A DNA stretch of 64,000 nucleotides from Thalassotalea nanhaiensis (lineage in GTDB: Bacteria; Pseudomonadota; Gammaproteobacteria; Enterobacterales; Alteromonadaceae): the NCBI RefSeq assembly GCF_031583575.1, contig NZ_CP134146.1:1922001-1986000 (forward strand), given 5' to 3'. The notes under the pieces are model-generated. The model saw only the letters and a list, made by a program, of their open reading frames with translations, was not told the origin of the DNA and searched no databases. Within the stretch, counting starts at the first letter, position 1. Each line of letters opens with the position of its first letter. Shown here piece after piece: positions 45,139-55,318 of the stretch. The position numbers were made by a program, and so were the translations under genes.

Positions 45139-46491
45139 CTAGTAACACGCTAACTGTTTACTAACGTTTGGTAAGAAAATGGTGAAAGTTGTACCTGTTT
45201 CATCGGAGGCGACGGTTAATCTACCTCGGTGTTCTTCCTCAATGATTTTGTAACTAATCGATAGTCCAAGTCCAGTTCCTTGGCCAGCAGGTTTCGTGGT
45301 GAAAAATGGCAGGAATATGTGCGATAAATTTTCAGAAGGAATACCTATACCGTTATCACTAATATTAATAAATACACCTTGATTATCGGCGTAAGTTTCA
45401 ATGTCAATATTGCCTTCTTTTTTACAAGCCTGACTAGCATTAAGAATAATATTCATAAATACTTGATTTAACTTGCCTATATTACCTTGTACTAAAGGCA
45501 AGTCGGTTAAATTAAGGTTTACCTTACAGTGTGATTTAATTTGGCTGTTAACAATATTCAATGTAGTTCTAATCCCTTCATTGATGTCAACATTACACAA
45601 CTCCTCATCTTTAGAGCGAGCAAATCTATTAAGGTCACTCACTATTCCTTTTGCGACGGTTAAGCCTTGTATTGTTGATTGCGTAAGGCCTGAAAGATCG
45701 TTAACTACATGGCAATAGCTTTTATCCCTTAATGGCAGTTTGTGTTGCTCTGCTATATTTGGGTTTTCTATAATGGCCTGATGGGCAGATTTAATATCAG
45801 TAATATAATCTTCTAAAATTGCCAAGTTACTTAATGAGTAGGCCAATGGGTTGTTTATTTCGTGGGCAATACCAGCAGATAACATGCCAACCGATGCCAT
45901 TTTTTCTGATTGAATTAAGGTTTGTTGATTGAGTTTTAAATCGGCAATGCTTGCTTGTAATTCGCTATTGGCACGTTTTAATCTGATTTGTGTGGTTTGC
46001 AGATTTCTTTGATAAATAGAACTTGCGATCCGAGGAGCAATAATATTAGCAACTATTTGCAATAACTCTTGTTCGGATTTTGTATAATTATTTATAAATT
46101 TAGATTCAGAGTCGATAACCGCAATTGTTTCACCTTCATAGATTACTGGCACTGTAAGCTCTGAGCGGCCTGAATATTGATCAAATATATAGCGAGAGTC
46201 AAGCATAGTGTCAGGTACTATCTCTGCTACCTTAGTTTCTGCTACGGTACCAACAATGCCTTGCCCCATAGGAATTTCTATTCTTTCATAGATTTGCCTA
46301 TCTTTAGGGTTTTTAATACCAAATGCTGAAACTTGAATTAATACTTGCTCTGCTCGTAGGTAAATAACACAATCTTCAAACTCCATGATATCACCTACGC
46401 CTTGAGCGATAGACCATAGCAGGTCATCTAAACTTGCTTGCTCAAGCATAGCCAATGCAAAATCATTAATTTTCTTCACACCTACTGACAT
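45139..46491 (-). CDS. GAF-domain sensor histidine kinase
   Basis: 450 residues, no membrane segments. GAF domain about 15-155 (IPMGQGIVGTVAETK, SELTVPVIYEGETIAVIDSES), coiled linker 160-195, dimerisation/phosphoacceptor helix with H210 in SAGIAHEINNPLAYSLSNL, and the HATPase domain with N-box LNQVFMNIILNASQA, SDNGIGIP, FFTTKPAGQGTGLGL. The H-box is of the NtrB/HPK4-like type that often pairs with sigma-54 response regulators. It is the nearest orphan kinase to the regulator at 40960-42438, so they are probably partners. It lies convergent to the GT2 gene and divergent from the subtilase. The ligand of the GAF domain is unknown. Confidence 0.92.
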   Translation of the reverse strand: MSVGVKKINDFALAMLEQASLDDLLWSIAQGVGDIMEFEDCVIYLRAEQVLIQVSAFGIKNPKDRQIYERIEIPMGQGIVGTVAETKVAEIVPDTMLDSRYIFDQYSGRSELTVPVIYEGETIAVIDSESKFINNYTKSEQELLQIVANIIAPRIASSIYQRNLQTTQIRLKRANSELQASIADLKLNQQTLIQSEKMASVGMLSAGIAHEINNPLAYSLSNLAILEDYITDIKSAHQAIIENPNIAEQHKLPLRDKSYCHVVNDLSGLTQSTIQGLTVAKGIVSDLNRFARSKDEELCNVDINEGIRTTLNIVNSQIKSHCKVNLNLTDLPLVQGNIGKLNQVFMNIILNASQACKKEGNIDIETYADNQGVFINISDNGIGIPSENLSHIFLPFFTTKPAGQGTGLGLSISYKIIEEEHRGRLTVASDETGTTFTIFLPNVSKQLACY

Positions 46492-46819
46492 AGTTACTAC
46501 CTATTAGATGTTAGATTACCCATTATTAAGCATAGTTTAATTTTTGCAAGGTAACCAATTTAGTTGAGTTATAAGTTAACTAAATAAGGACATTTAAAGT
46601 GGGCAGTTATTAAAGTTAAGGGAGGAATGTATATTTTTATTGTGTAGGCAAAAATAGAAAGTGGGGCGCTAGCCTTTTAAACCTGGCATTGTTACATAAT
46701 CGTATTATGAACATAGTTTGCTGATAACTTTTGAAATTAATTTCTAGCTGTACCTTATGATTGAATACTTTTATAAAACTAGTAGATAAAAGGTATTAGT
46801 TAACTAATTGAGTATGTTA

Positions 46820-46922
46820 TTCGCCATTTTCTTCTGAATTCGCCAAGTTGTATGCTCTTCCAATCTTGTCGTCATTTATTTCTTTTGTTCGTCATATTTT
46901 TGTCGCCATTATTTTTCTTTTG
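46820..46922 (+). repeat. Imperfect direct repeats of a TCGYCATTTTTCTTTTG-like word
   Basis: TTCGCCATTTTCTTCTG (46820), TCGTCATTTATTTCTTTTG (46869), TTCGTCATATTTTTG (46889) and TCGCCATTATTTTTCTTTTG (46903). They lie about 95-200 bp upstream of the predicted subtilase transcription start. The placement suggests activator binding, but the word differs from the TTTGC-N5-GCAAA sites. Confidence 0.5.
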
Positions 46923-46990
46923 AAAAGGGTGGAAACCTAAGTTTTATTAGAAGCTAAGTAAAATGGGTTTTGTAACCCAATTGTTATTTG

Positions 46991-47007
46991 TTGGCATGAT
47001 TCTGGCT
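46991..47007 (+). promoter_or_regulatory. Sigma-54-type promoter of the subtilase gene
   Basis: TTGGCATGATTCTGGCT: perfect TTGGCA at -24, GG-N10-GC spacing and TGGCT at -12. Predicted start near 47018, 25 bp before the ATG. Confidence 0.7.
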
Positions 47008-47042
47008 TTAGTAGAGGTAGATTAATTTAAACGGAATAATTT

Positions 47043-48860
47043 ATGAATCTTTCTTCATCAAACAAAATAACAATAATAAGGTCTGCGCTTAGTACTTTGC
47101 TGCTACTTTCTGTAGCAGCTTTTCTTTTTTTCTCTAACAGTCAAACGTTACAAAAGGGTTCTTACATTGTTCAAGGAGCAAGTAAACCAACGTTGATTGC
47201 CGCAATTGAATCAGTTGGTGGTGAAGTCGTTCATAACTATACTGTCATTCAAGCAATTTCAGCTTTATTAACAAGTAACCAAGCAGAGCAGATTCGTAAT
47301 AATCATCCTTTGATTAGGTTGTTTTCCGATGAGAAAGTTAAACTGAGTTCACATAAGTCGAAATCTAAAGCAGGAAACGGCGTTGATGAACGTAATACTT
47401 ATTTTCCAACACAGGTAGGTGCAAGCCAGCTTCATTCGCAAGGGATCACAGGTGAAGGCGTTGGTGTTGCTATTATCGATAGTGGTGCTGCAAAGTTTGA
47501 TGGTATCCGTAAGAACAGCTACGGTAAAAAGCGTACAATTCATCATCATAGCGTACTTAAAGGTAGCAAAGCATTAAAAGATGAGTATGGTCATGGTACT
47601 CATATCACCAGCTTAATTAGTAATAGCTCAACTGCATTTAATAGTAACGGTGATGCAAGTGAATCATATAATGGCATTGCCCCTGACGTTGAATTAACGA
47701 TTGTTAAAGCGTTTGATGCTAATGGCAGCTCTACTTACACAGATGTTTTAAAAGCTATTGAATATGTTGTTGAAAATCGTGATAAACATAATATCAAAGT
47801 ATTAAACCTTTCTTTTAGTGCTAAACCACAGTCTTTTTACTGGCAAGATCCTATCAACCAAGCATTAATGGTTGCTTGGCAAGAAGGAATTACTGTATTT
47901 GCTTCAGCAGGTAACAGTGGTTCAGAAGCTATGTCTATTGGCGTTCCGGGCAATAACCCTTATGTGATAACCATTGGTGCTACTTCGGACAACTATACAC
48001 CGTTTGATTTAAGTGATGACTTTGTTACTTCATTTTCTAGTGCTGGTCCTACCGTTGAAGGTTTTATTAAGCCTGAACTAGTTGCTCCTGGTGGCCATAT
48101 GCAAGGCCTAATGAGTCATAAATCTAAAATCTATAAAGATTACCCTGAATATGCAGATGGTAATGATTACTTCTTATTATCTGGTACATCACAATCTACC
48201 GCTGTAGCAAGTGGTGTTGCTGCTCTTATGCTACAAGATGACCCATATCTAACACCTAATGATATTAAATGTCGTTTGATATCATCAGCATTTGCAGGTA
48301 CAGCAAATGAAGGCGAATTGTCATACAGCATTTTTCAACAAGGTGCAGGTATGATAAACGCACCATGGGCAGTAGCTAGCGACAAAGTCGGCTGTGCTAA
48401 CCAAGGAATGGATATCGCTAATGAATTGAATGATTCACAACATTATGCCGGCCCAGCTCGTCGTTATGATGATAATGGTGATTTTTATATTCTAGGTGTA
48501 GAAGGACATGAATGGGATGGTTTGTACAACAAAGCTCACTTGTGGCCAAACGCTCACTTGTGGCCAAACGCTCACCTGTGGCCAAACGCTCACCTGTGGC
48601 CAAACGCTCACTTGTGGCCAAACGCTCACTTGTGGCCAAACGCTCACTTGTGGCCAAACGCTCACTTGTGGCCAAACGCTCACTTGTGGCCAAACGCTCA
48701 CTTATGGCCAAACGCTCACTTATGGCCAAACTCTAACTTATGGGGCGATGCAGCCGTTTGGGAAAACGCACATTTATGGCCAAATTCGAATTCATTTTTA
48801 GATTTGGGAAGTGATATAAGTTCAGTCTCATTTATCAATAAATGGATAGAACAAGAATAA
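47043..48860 (+). CDS. S8 subtilisin-like protease with Trp-rich hexapeptide repeat tail
   Basis: 605 residues. Hydrophobic export segment at about 14-30, then an inhibitor-I9-like propeptide (about 38-98). Catalytic domain about 130-460 with D146 (AIIDSG), H184 (YGHGTH), the oxyanion Asn region (SAGNSG) and S383 (SGTSQST), all intact. From residue 498 come eleven consecutive AHLWPN hexapeptides (498-563), then SNLWGD, AAVWEN and AHLWPN (564-581), and a 24-residue tail. Trp-containing hexapeptide tails are known in some bacterial subtilases; their function is not established to my knowledge. Exported, probably extracellular or surface-bound. Own sigma-54-type promoter; terminator follows. Likely part of the EPS regulon. 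Confidence 0.9.
   Translation: MNLSSSNKITIIRSALSTLLLLSVAAFLFFSNSQTLQKGSYIVQGASKPTLIAAIESVGGEVVHNYTVIQAISALLTSNQAEQIRNNHPLIRLFSDEKVKLSSHKSKSKAGNGVDERNTYFPTQVGASQLHSQGITGEGVGVAIIDSGAAKFDGIRKNSYGKKRTIHHHSVLKGSKALKDEYGHGTHITSLISNSSTAFNSNGDASESYNGIAPDVELTIVKAFDANGSSTYTDVLKAIEYVVENRDKHNIKVLNLSFSAKPQSFYWQDPINQALMVAWQEGITVFASAGNSGSEAMSIGVPGNNPYVITIGATSDNYTPFDLSDDFVTSFSSAGPTVEGFIKPELVAPGGHMQGLMSHKSKIYKDYPEYADGNDYFLLSGTSQSTAVASGVAALMLQDDPYLTPNDIKCRLISSAFAGTANEGELSYSIFQQGAGMINAPWAVASDKVGCANQGMDIANELNDSQHYAGPARRYDDNGDFYILGVEGHEWDGLYNKAHLWPNAHLWPNAHLWPNAHLWPNAHLWPNAHLWPNAHLWPNAHLWPNAHLWPNAHLWPNAHLWPNSNLWGDAAVWENAHLWPNSNSFLDLGSDISSVSFINKWIEQE
48534..48731 (+). repeat. Eleven tandem 18-bp repeats inside the subtilase gene
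   Basis: Eleven copies of GCTCACTTGTGGCCAAAC in frame, each encoding AHLWPN. The only differences are synonymous: units 3 and 4 have CTG and units 10 and 11 have TTA in place of TTG for Leu. Three diverged units follow to 48785. Near-identity at DNA level suggests recent expansion or slippage-driven homogenisation. All reading frames across it are open, which explains spurious overlapping frames. Confidence 0.97.
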
Positions 48861-48865
48861 TAATT

Positions 48866-48890
48866 AAAAAGGCGCCGAAGGCGCCTTTTT
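48866..48890 (+). terminator. Terminator after the subtilase gene
   Basis: AAAAAGGCGCC-GAA-GGCGCCTTTTT, a strong GC stem with T-run 6 bp after the stop codon. Confidence 0.92.
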
Positions 48891-48993
48891 ACTGAATAAA
48901 TTATGCATTGAAGGCCTGAATTTTAATGACAATTGAAGGCTGAAATGCTATTAATAAGTAGAATTAAATAATAATAAACTTTAGGTTGCTGTA

Positions 48994-51900
48994 ATGACCA
49001 CTAATAAGAGTCAGTATATTTTATTGCTGACCGTATCTCTTATATTTTCCGCTTTGTTTTTACTGTTCAGTAGTCAGACATTTGCATCAAATATTACTAA
49101 TCAAAATCAAATTCAGTTTACTAACTTGAATGATACCGAAATACTTTCGCACCCGGCTGTTAATACCATAACTCAAGATGAAATGGGTTTTATATGGCTT
49201 GGTAATCAAAATGGTTTAAATCGCTTTGATGGGATATCTTCAACCATTTATACCCACATGCCAGGTGAACCAAACAGCCTCGCAAGTACTTGGGTTAAAA
49301 AGGTTTTTGTTGATTCAGAAAATAGACTTTGGGTATTGGGAAATGGCGGGATCAGTCTATACCTATCGGAAATCGATGGGTTCAAAAATTTTAATGATAT
49401 AGAACGTCATAAAGAGGTACTTGGGAATATTTATCAAACGGTCATAGAAGATGAAAATGGTGATTTATGGTTTGGAAGTATTGATAAAGGTATCACCATA
49501 TTAGACGTCAAAACATCAGCATTTACTTCATTAGAAGCGTTAAATGGAGAATCGATTTTAGATTTGTTTATTGATAATAGTCAAAACGTATGGGTCGCTA
49601 CTGAAAAAAATGGTTTAAAGGTCAAACTGAAAGGTCAGGATGATTTTCTGTCTTTTACGCCAACCAGTGCTATTCCTATTTCAAGTAACAAAATTCAAAC
49701 CGTTTATGAAGACTTAGAACATAATTTATGGGTGGCTACACAGGATGCAGGTGTTTTCATTTTTGATCTGAATAAAGGAGTAATAAAATCTTTTACTCAT
49801 CAAAAAAATGATAATGCCAGTTTATGCTCTAATTATGTATATGATATTTATCAAGATAGAAACAATACATTGTGGCTAGCAACAGATGCAGGCCTTTGTC
49901 AGTTTAACCCTCAAACAGAAACATTCATTCGCCATACGTTAAATACCGCTAGAGCCAATAGTTTAATCGATAACAGAGTAACTACACTGTTTCAAGACAC
50001 TGGAGGGGTCATGTGGGTAGGTACCTTTGCCGGTGTTAGTCGTTGGAATGCGGTCTTAACTCCATTTACTCACGTGAGTAAAAACTTTGGTATTGGTACT
50101 GAACTTTCATCTAATGTTGTCGCCGCTCTTGCAGAAGATTCAAAAGGAAACATTTACGTAGGTACCTGGGGCGGTGGTCTTAATATTATTGAATCTGCAA
50201 CTGGAAATATAAAACAAATTCATGCGGATAAAACTAATCCTGTCGCTTTACAAGATGATCGAGTGATGAATTTGTTGATCGATAAATCAGACAATTTATG
50301 GCTAGGAACATTTGGCTCGGGTTTACACTATAAATCTAGTAAAACTGATACGTTTAAAATTTATCAACATGATCCAACAGATCAAAATTCACTTAGTAGT
50401 AATGCTATCAGTAAAATAGTCGAACTGGATAACGGATCTTTAGTCATTGCCACATTTGGTGGCGGGGTTAACATTCTTCATAAAAATGGCAATATCTCGC
50501 GTATTTTACATGACGAGAATGATGACAACTCAATATCGAGCAATAAAGTTATCGACGTAATGGTTGAGAATAAACAAAGCTTATGGATAGCAACGCGCGG
50601 GGCTGGCATTAACCATTATAATTTAGCAACCGGCGATAACACTCGTCTGCAGGCCAATGATGAGCAAGAACACTCATTAAAAACCAATAATATTGTAAGT
50701 TTATTAAATACAGAAGAATACATCTGGCTTGCCACTGAAGATTTTGGTATCGCACGTTTAAGTAAAAATGAGTATTACCAAGGTAATGCTCATTTTGAAC
50801 AAATCGGTATAAGTCAAGGAATGCCAAGTAATGTAGCTTATGGCCTTGTTGAAGATAACAATGGTTATATTTGGGTAAGTCATACAAGAGGGTTAACTCG
50901 CTTATCGTCAACAGATTTATCAATTAATAACTTTAATAAAACTCATGGCTTGCAAGAAGATGACTTTAATACCGGCGCTCATTTTAAGTCAAAATCTGGG
51001 CGAATATATTTTGGTGGTCCTAATGGCTTTAATTCGTTTATGCCAGATAATGTACCGATCAATACCTACGAGCCACCATTAAGATTTACTAAGTTTTCCA
51101 AAAATAATAAAACCATTCCAATACACCATATGTTTCGTAATGATGGAGTCTTAGAGCTTGATTATTCGGACTCATTTTTAGATTTTAAATTTGCTGCATT
51201 GGATTATACCAAACCAGAAAACAATAAATATCAATACATGATGGAAGGCTTGAATTCAGAGTGGATTGAAACCACAAGCAATAATATTCCATTTACCAGC
51301 TTACAGCATGGAAGTTATCTGTTAAGGGTTAAAGGATCAAATAATGATGGTATCTGGAGTAAGGATGAATTATCTATAACTATCCACGTTAATCCGCCAT
51401 TTTGGCTAAGTTTACCTGCTTATATTTGTTATTTTTTAGTGTTGTTTATTGCTGCACTCCTAATGTATAAACGTCAACAATACAAACGTCAGCAGTTGCT
51501 AGATGCACAAAAGCAATTACAAGCTGAGGTTAAATTACGTACCCAAGAGTTGCAAAATGCCAACAGTGCTCTCGAACAAGCAATAGTCGAAACCAATAGC
51601 GCTAAAGATCTTGCTGAAAAGGCTGCTCAAACAAAATCAAACTTCTTGGCAACAATGAGCCATGAAATTAGAACGCCAATGAATAGTATTATAGGCATGA
51701 GTGATCTTCTGCTTAAAACCGGGTTAAATCGAACTCAAAATCATTACGCCGAATCAGTACAAAAAGCTGGGTCAATGTTACTGGAGTTGATCAACGACAT
51801 TTTAGACTTTTCTAAAATGGAAGCTGAAAAAGTGCAATTGGATCTACAAATCTTTGACTACCACAAACTTATTGAAGAAACGTGTTTTCTATTTGCCAAT

Positions 51901-53523
51901 AAAGCCCATGAAAAAGGTGTTGAACTTTCTATTTACATTGACCCTGATTGCGTAAAATTAATTAATGCCGATTCGTTACGAATTAGGCAGGTTATTGCTA
52001 ACTTGTTGGGTAATGCAATCAAGTTTACTGAAAGCGGCTTTATTGAATTGAATACTCGTTCTGAGCAGGGCACTTTGTATATTTCTGTTAAAGACAGTGG
52101 CGTAGGTATCAGCAAAACTAACCAAACCAAAATATTTCAGTCTTTCCAACAAGAAGATAACTCAACCACTCGCAAGTTCGGCGGTACAGGTTTAGGACTG
52201 GCAATCACTGAAAAATTGGTGCAATTAATGTCAGGTACTATTGCTGTTGATTCTATACCTGAAAAAGGAGCAACCTTCACCGTAACCATGCCTTTACTTG
52301 ATTGTCAGCAAGCCAAAGATGATGTAGAACATCAATTAAATTACCAAATAATGGTGTTGACTGAAGATGACATTGTTAAAAAAATGACTTTAAATTTGCT
52401 CAGCAGGCTTAACATCCAGCATCAAACGTTAAGTATTGAGAAACTTCAACTCACTGTTTCGGCAACAAACGAAAATGTCATTTATTTAGTAGATGAACAA
52501 TTGCTGTCACAAACAGAAGTTTATAAGCACTTAGAAACGGTCGTTGACAAAGTAGTAGTGCTAAATAGAACTACATCATCTCCTAGTTTATTAGCCCACG
52601 CTAGATACTTGGAAAAACCATTACGAAAAGATTCTTTGTTGGACGTATTACAAGATTGTGAAGATGGGAAAAAGGTTGATGAAAAATCCAAAAATCCTCA
52701 CATTGTTGAAGAAGTTGATGAGTTTAAAGCACATATATTACTCGTCGAAGATGCCATTACCAATCAAGAAGTGGCTAAAGCAATGTTACACTTGTACGGT
52801 TGTGAAATTGATATCGCCGACAACGGTGCTATTGCTGTCGAAAAGATTAAGACTATGCAATATGACCTAATCTTTATGGATTGCCAAATGCCTGTCATGG
52901 ATGGTTTTAAGGCAACGCAGTTAATCCGTGAATGGCAAAGTCAAAATGAACTCGAAGAAACGCCTATCGTGGCGTTAACTGCGGGAGTTGGATTAGGTTA
53001 TGAACATGAATGTATTAATGCAGGTATGAATGAACACATAAGTAAACCTTTTACCACTGAAGTATTGTTGAATGTATTAAAGAAATATCTTAATAACCTC
53101 ATTGTACTTAACGATGACGTTGTTGTTAGTGATGAAATAAGCGACTTTGAATATTGTGATAATTCAGAAGCACTAATTGATTTTGCTGCTATAGAGGCGA
53201 TTCGTGATATTGAAAAAATTACCAATCGAAAAATTTATCAACGAGTTTTAACGTCGTTTAAAGCAGAGATTATTGTAAAAATAGATGATCTAATGGTTTA
53301 TCTGGATAAACTGGATAGTGAGAATATACGTAAAACTGCACACGCCATGAAATCTTTATGTGCAAATGTAGGTGCGAAAGAGTTAACAAATATTTGTATT
53401 TTTATTGAACATGAATCGGCGAAAGGTAACATTTCTGAATGCCAATTTAGTGCCAACAATATAAATGAAATTTACCAAAATACAATCGTTTTACTCGAAG
53501 AGTTATCGAAGGAAGTTGTATGA
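48994..53523 (+). CDS. Hybrid two-component sensor: Reg_prop propeller, Y_Y_Y, HisKA, HATPase, REC, Hpt
   Basis: 1509 residues. Signal peptide about 1-32. Periplasmic beta-propeller of repeated WVGT/WLAT-type blades (about 45-690: [73 protein letters not shown]). Y_Y_Y domain about 730-800, membrane helix about 807-826, coiled coil, then H890 in [20 protein letters not shown]. HATPase motifs [12 protein letters not shown] and [10 protein letters not shown] degenerate receiver at about 1118-1225, a complete receiver 1247-1365 with D1296 ([11 protein letters not shown]), and an Hpt domain with H1450 (TAHAMKSL). This architecture usually senses extracellular sugars or polymers. First gene of a three-gene signalling operon. 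Confidence 0.95.
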   Translation: MTTNKSQYILLLTVSLIFSALFLLFSSQTFASNITNQNQIQFTNLNDTEILSHPAVNTITQDEMGFIWLGNQNGLNRFDGISSTIYTHMPGEPNSLASTWVKKVFVDSENRLWVLGNGGISLYLSEIDGFKNFNDIERHKEVLGNIYQTVIEDENGDLWFGSIDKGITILDVKTSAFTSLEALNGESILDLFIDNSQNVWVATEKNGLKVKLKGQDDFLSFTPTSAIPISSNKIQTVYEDLEHNLWVATQDAGVFIFDLNKGVIKSFTHQKNDNASLCSNYVYDIYQDRNNTLWLATDAGLCQFNPQTETFIRHTLNTARANSLIDNRVTTLFQDTGGVMWVGTFAGVSRWNAVLTPFTHVSKNFGIGTELSSNVVAALAEDSKGNIYVGTWGGGLNIIESATGNIKQIHADKTNPVALQDDRVMNLLIDKSDNLWLGTFGSGLHYKSSKTDTFKIYQHDPTDQNSLSSNAISKIVELDNGSLVIATFGGGVNILHKNGNISRILHDENDDNSISSNKVIDVMVENKQSLWIATRGAGINHYNLATGDNTRLQANDEQEHSLKTNNIVSLLNTEEYIWLATEDFGIARLSKNEYYQGNAHFEQIGISQGMPSNVAYGLVEDNNGYIWVSHTRGLTRLSSTDLSINNFNKTHGLQEDDFNTGAHFKSKSGRIYFGGPNGFNSFMPDNVPINTYEPPLRFTKFSKNNKTIPIHHMFRNDGVLELDYSDSFLDFKFAALDYTKPENNKYQYMMEGLNSEWIETTSNNIPFTSLQHGSYLLRVKGSNNDGIWSKDELSITIHVNPPFWLSLPAYICYFLVLFIAALLMYKRQQYKRQQLLDAQKQLQAEVKLRTQELQNANSALEQAIVETNSAKDLAEKAAQTKSNFLATMSHEIRTPMNSIIGMSDLLLKTGLNRTQNHYAESVQKAGSMLLELINDILDFSKMEAEKVQLDLQIFDYHKLIEETCFLFANKAHEKGVELSIYIDPDCVKLINADSLRIRQVIANLLGNAIKFTESGFIELNTRSEQGTLYISVKDSGVGISKTNQTKIFQSFQQEDNSTTRKFGGTGLGLAITEKLVQLMSGTIAVDSIPEKGATFTVTMPLLDCQQAKDDVEHQLNYQIMVLTEDDIVKKMTLNLLSRLNIQHQTLSIEKLQLTVSATNENVIYLVDEQLLSQTEVYKHLETVVDKVVVLNRTTSSPSLLAHARYLEKPLRKDSLLDVLQDCEDGKKVDEKSKNPHIVEEVDEFKAHILLVEDAITNQEVAKAMLHLYGCEIDIADNGAIAVEKIKTMQYDLIFMDCQMPVMDGFKATQLIREWQSQNELEETPIVALTAGVGLGYEHECINAGMNEHISKPFTTEVLLNVLKKYLNNLIVLNDDVVVSDEISDFEYCDNSEALIDFAAIEAIRDIEKITNRKIYQRVLTSFKAEIIVKIDDLMVYLDKLDSENIRKTAHAMKSLCANVGAKELTNICIFIEHESAKGNISECQFSANNINEIYQNTIVLLEELSKEVV

Positions 53524-55298
53524 ACAATGCAGAGTTAAATCTATACAATAAAGCTAAAGTGCTTATTTGTGATGATGACCCAACATATTTAATCTTAATG
53601 CGAGATACGCTTGAAGCTCAAGGTTTCGAAGTTATTGAAGCTGCTGATGGTGATACCGCGTTAATTAAGTTTTTTACTATGCAACCTGATGTGATATTAC
53701 TTGATGTTGAAATGCCAGGTCTAAGTGGTTATGAAGTTTGTCAACAAATCAGGGCGCATAAATCAGGTAAAGACGTACCAATTTTAATGGTAACAGGCGC
53801 TGATGATTATAAATCAATTTTAAAATCCTATGAAATAGGCGCGACAGATTTCTTACCAAAACCAATTCGCTGGCCAATGATTGCACACAGAGTGCGTTAT
53901 ATGCTGCGTAGCAGAGATGCGTTAAGAGAGTTAAAAGACTCTCAAGAAAAACTTAAGTATTTAGCGTATTACGATAGCTTAACAGGGCTGGCAAATCGAG
54001 AAAGCTTTAACCATCACTTAGAAAAATTTTTATTGTTGGCTGAACGCAGTAGTCATCATGTTGGTGTGTTATTTATTGATTTAGATAGGTTTAAACGGAT
54101 CAATGACACCCTTGGTCATGGTTTTGGTGATCGAGTTTTACAAAAGGTTGCCAAAGTATTAGAAAGTAACCTTAGAAATTCTGATTTATTAGCTCGTGGT
54201 AACGATGAGGTGTTAACGTCAGAAGTTGCTCGCCTAGGTGGTGATGAGTTTACCGTGTTTCTAAGTCAAGTTGATCATGTTGATGATATTGCTCAAGTTG
54301 CCCAGCGGATAATACAGTCCTTGTCAAAACCGATAAAAATAGATCAGTTTGAAGTCACAGTAACACCGAGTATCGGAATTTCTGTGTATCCTGATGATGG
54401 CTTAAATGTTACCAATTTAATGAAAAATGCTGATGTTGCTATGTATCACGCAAAGGAACAGGGGCGATGTTGCTTTAAATTTTACTCTGACTCTTTAAAT
54501 TGTAGGGCAATTGAACGGTTAGAGCTTGAACAAGAATTACGTAAAGCTTTACAAAATGATGAATTTGAATTGTATTACCAACCGCAAATTGATGTTGAAA
54601 AAGATCAAATAGTAAGCGTAGAAGCGTTAATTAGATGGCATAACCCTAAACATGGATTAATTTCTCCTGCGGAGTTTATTCCAATTGCCGAAGAAACTGG
54701 TTTGATCATAGACATAGGTGAATGGGTTCTTAAAACCGCATGCCAACAAGCTAAATTGTGGTTAGACCAAAGTGGCAATGAATGTCGTGTATCAGTTAAC
54801 TTATCTTCTGTACAATTTAAACGCGGTTCATTGGTTGGCTTCATTCAAACAGTACTTGAAGAAACTGCATTACCAGCTAATTTACTTGAGTTAGAGCTTA
54901 CTGAAAGCGCAATTATGACCGATGTTGAAGAGAATATTGTTCGTCTGCAACAAATTAAGGCATTAGGGGTTGGAATTGCAATCGATGATTTTGGCACAGG
55001 CTATTCATCGCTTAGTTATCTAAAGAAATTCCCTATTAGTACACTTAAAATTGATCGTTCGTTTATCACTGATATTGATACTTCTGCAGATGCTGCTGCT
55101 ATTGTAAAAGCAATTATTGTTTTGGCTGAAACATTAAACCTTGATGTAATAGCCGAAGGCGTAGAAACGAAAGGGCAGTTACAAATTTTACAAAGTTTCA
55201 ATTGTTCATTAATTCAGGGATACTTATTTAGCCCTCCGATCAATGCAAATAACTTTGAAAAGTTACTTATTAATGATCTTCATCTGGTTGCGAGCTGA
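53520..55298 (+). CDS. REC-GGDEF-EAL response regulator (c-di-GMP turnover)
   Basis: 592 residues; the start overlaps the kinase stop by 4 bp (ATGA). Receiver domain about 12-128 with D62 ([12 protein letters not shown]). GGDEF domain about 145-320 with an intact GGDEF at 240-244. EAL domain about 335-590 with EAL at 368-370, ELTESAIM and [13 protein letters not shown]. Both catalytic signatures are intact, so either synthesis or breakdown of c-di-GMP is possible. The RNSD that would be the inhibitory RxxD is separated from GGDEF by 17 residues, not the usual five, through an insertion containing [12 protein letters not shown]. It is the likely phosphorylation target of the kinase upstream. 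Confidence 0.95.
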   Translation: MNNAELNLYNKAKVLICDDDPTYLILMRDTLEAQGFEVIEAADGDTALIKFFTMQPDVILLDVEMPGLSGYEVCQQIRAHKSGKDVPILMVTGADDYKSILKSYEIGATDFLPKPIRWPMIAHRVRYMLRSRDALRELKDSQEKLKYLAYYDSLTGLANRESFNHHLEKFLLLAERSSHHVGVLFIDLDRFKRINDTLGHGFGDRVLQKVAKVLESNLRNSDLLARGNDEVLTSEVARLGGDEFTVFLSQVDHVDDIAQVAQRIIQSLSKPIKIDQFEVTVTPSIGISVYPDDGLNVTNLMKNADVAMYHAKEQGRCCFKFYSDSLNCRAIERLELEQELRKALQNDEFELYYQPQIDVEKDQIVSVEALIRWHNPKHGLISPAEFIPIAEETGLIIDIGEWVLKTACQQAKLWLDQSGNECRVSVNLSSVQFKRGSLVGFIQTVLEETALPANLLELELTESAIMTDVEENIVRLQQIKALGVGIAIDDFGTGYSSLSYLKKFPISTLKIDRSFITDIDTSADAAAIVKAIIVLAETLNLDVIAEGVETKGQLQILQSFNCSLIQGYLFSPPINANNFEKLLINDLHLVAS

Positions 55299-55318
55299 GC
55301 TAAAGCGATAGTCTATTT

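Larger units (their letters stand above)
46492..47042. other. 551 bp divergent intergenic region, kinase / subtilase
   Basis: No gene seen. It carries the sigma-54-type promoter of the subtilase (46991-47007) and, at 46820-46922, a cluster of imperfect direct repeats. It is AT-rich, and the kinase side shows no clear sigma-54 element. Confidence 0.7.

Noticed and set aside
46492-46560. Sigma-54 promoter for the GAF histidine kinase
   Set aside because: The GC...CC pair on the minus strand near 46546 has a 9 bp offset, not 12, so it does not fit.
48534-48731. CRISPR-like array of short repeats
   Set aside because: The 18 bp units are directly contiguous with no spacers, and they encode a peptide repeat in frame.
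48418-48801. Long overlapping frames on both strands across the hexapeptide repeats
   Set aside because: An 18 bp repeat without stops is open in several frames by construction. Only the plus-strand frame continues the subtilase with intact catalytic residues.
48891-48993. Sigma-54 promoter for the hybrid kinase operon
   Set aside because: No GG-N10-GC element in the right orientation was found before 48994; the nearest GG/GC pair has the wrong spacing.
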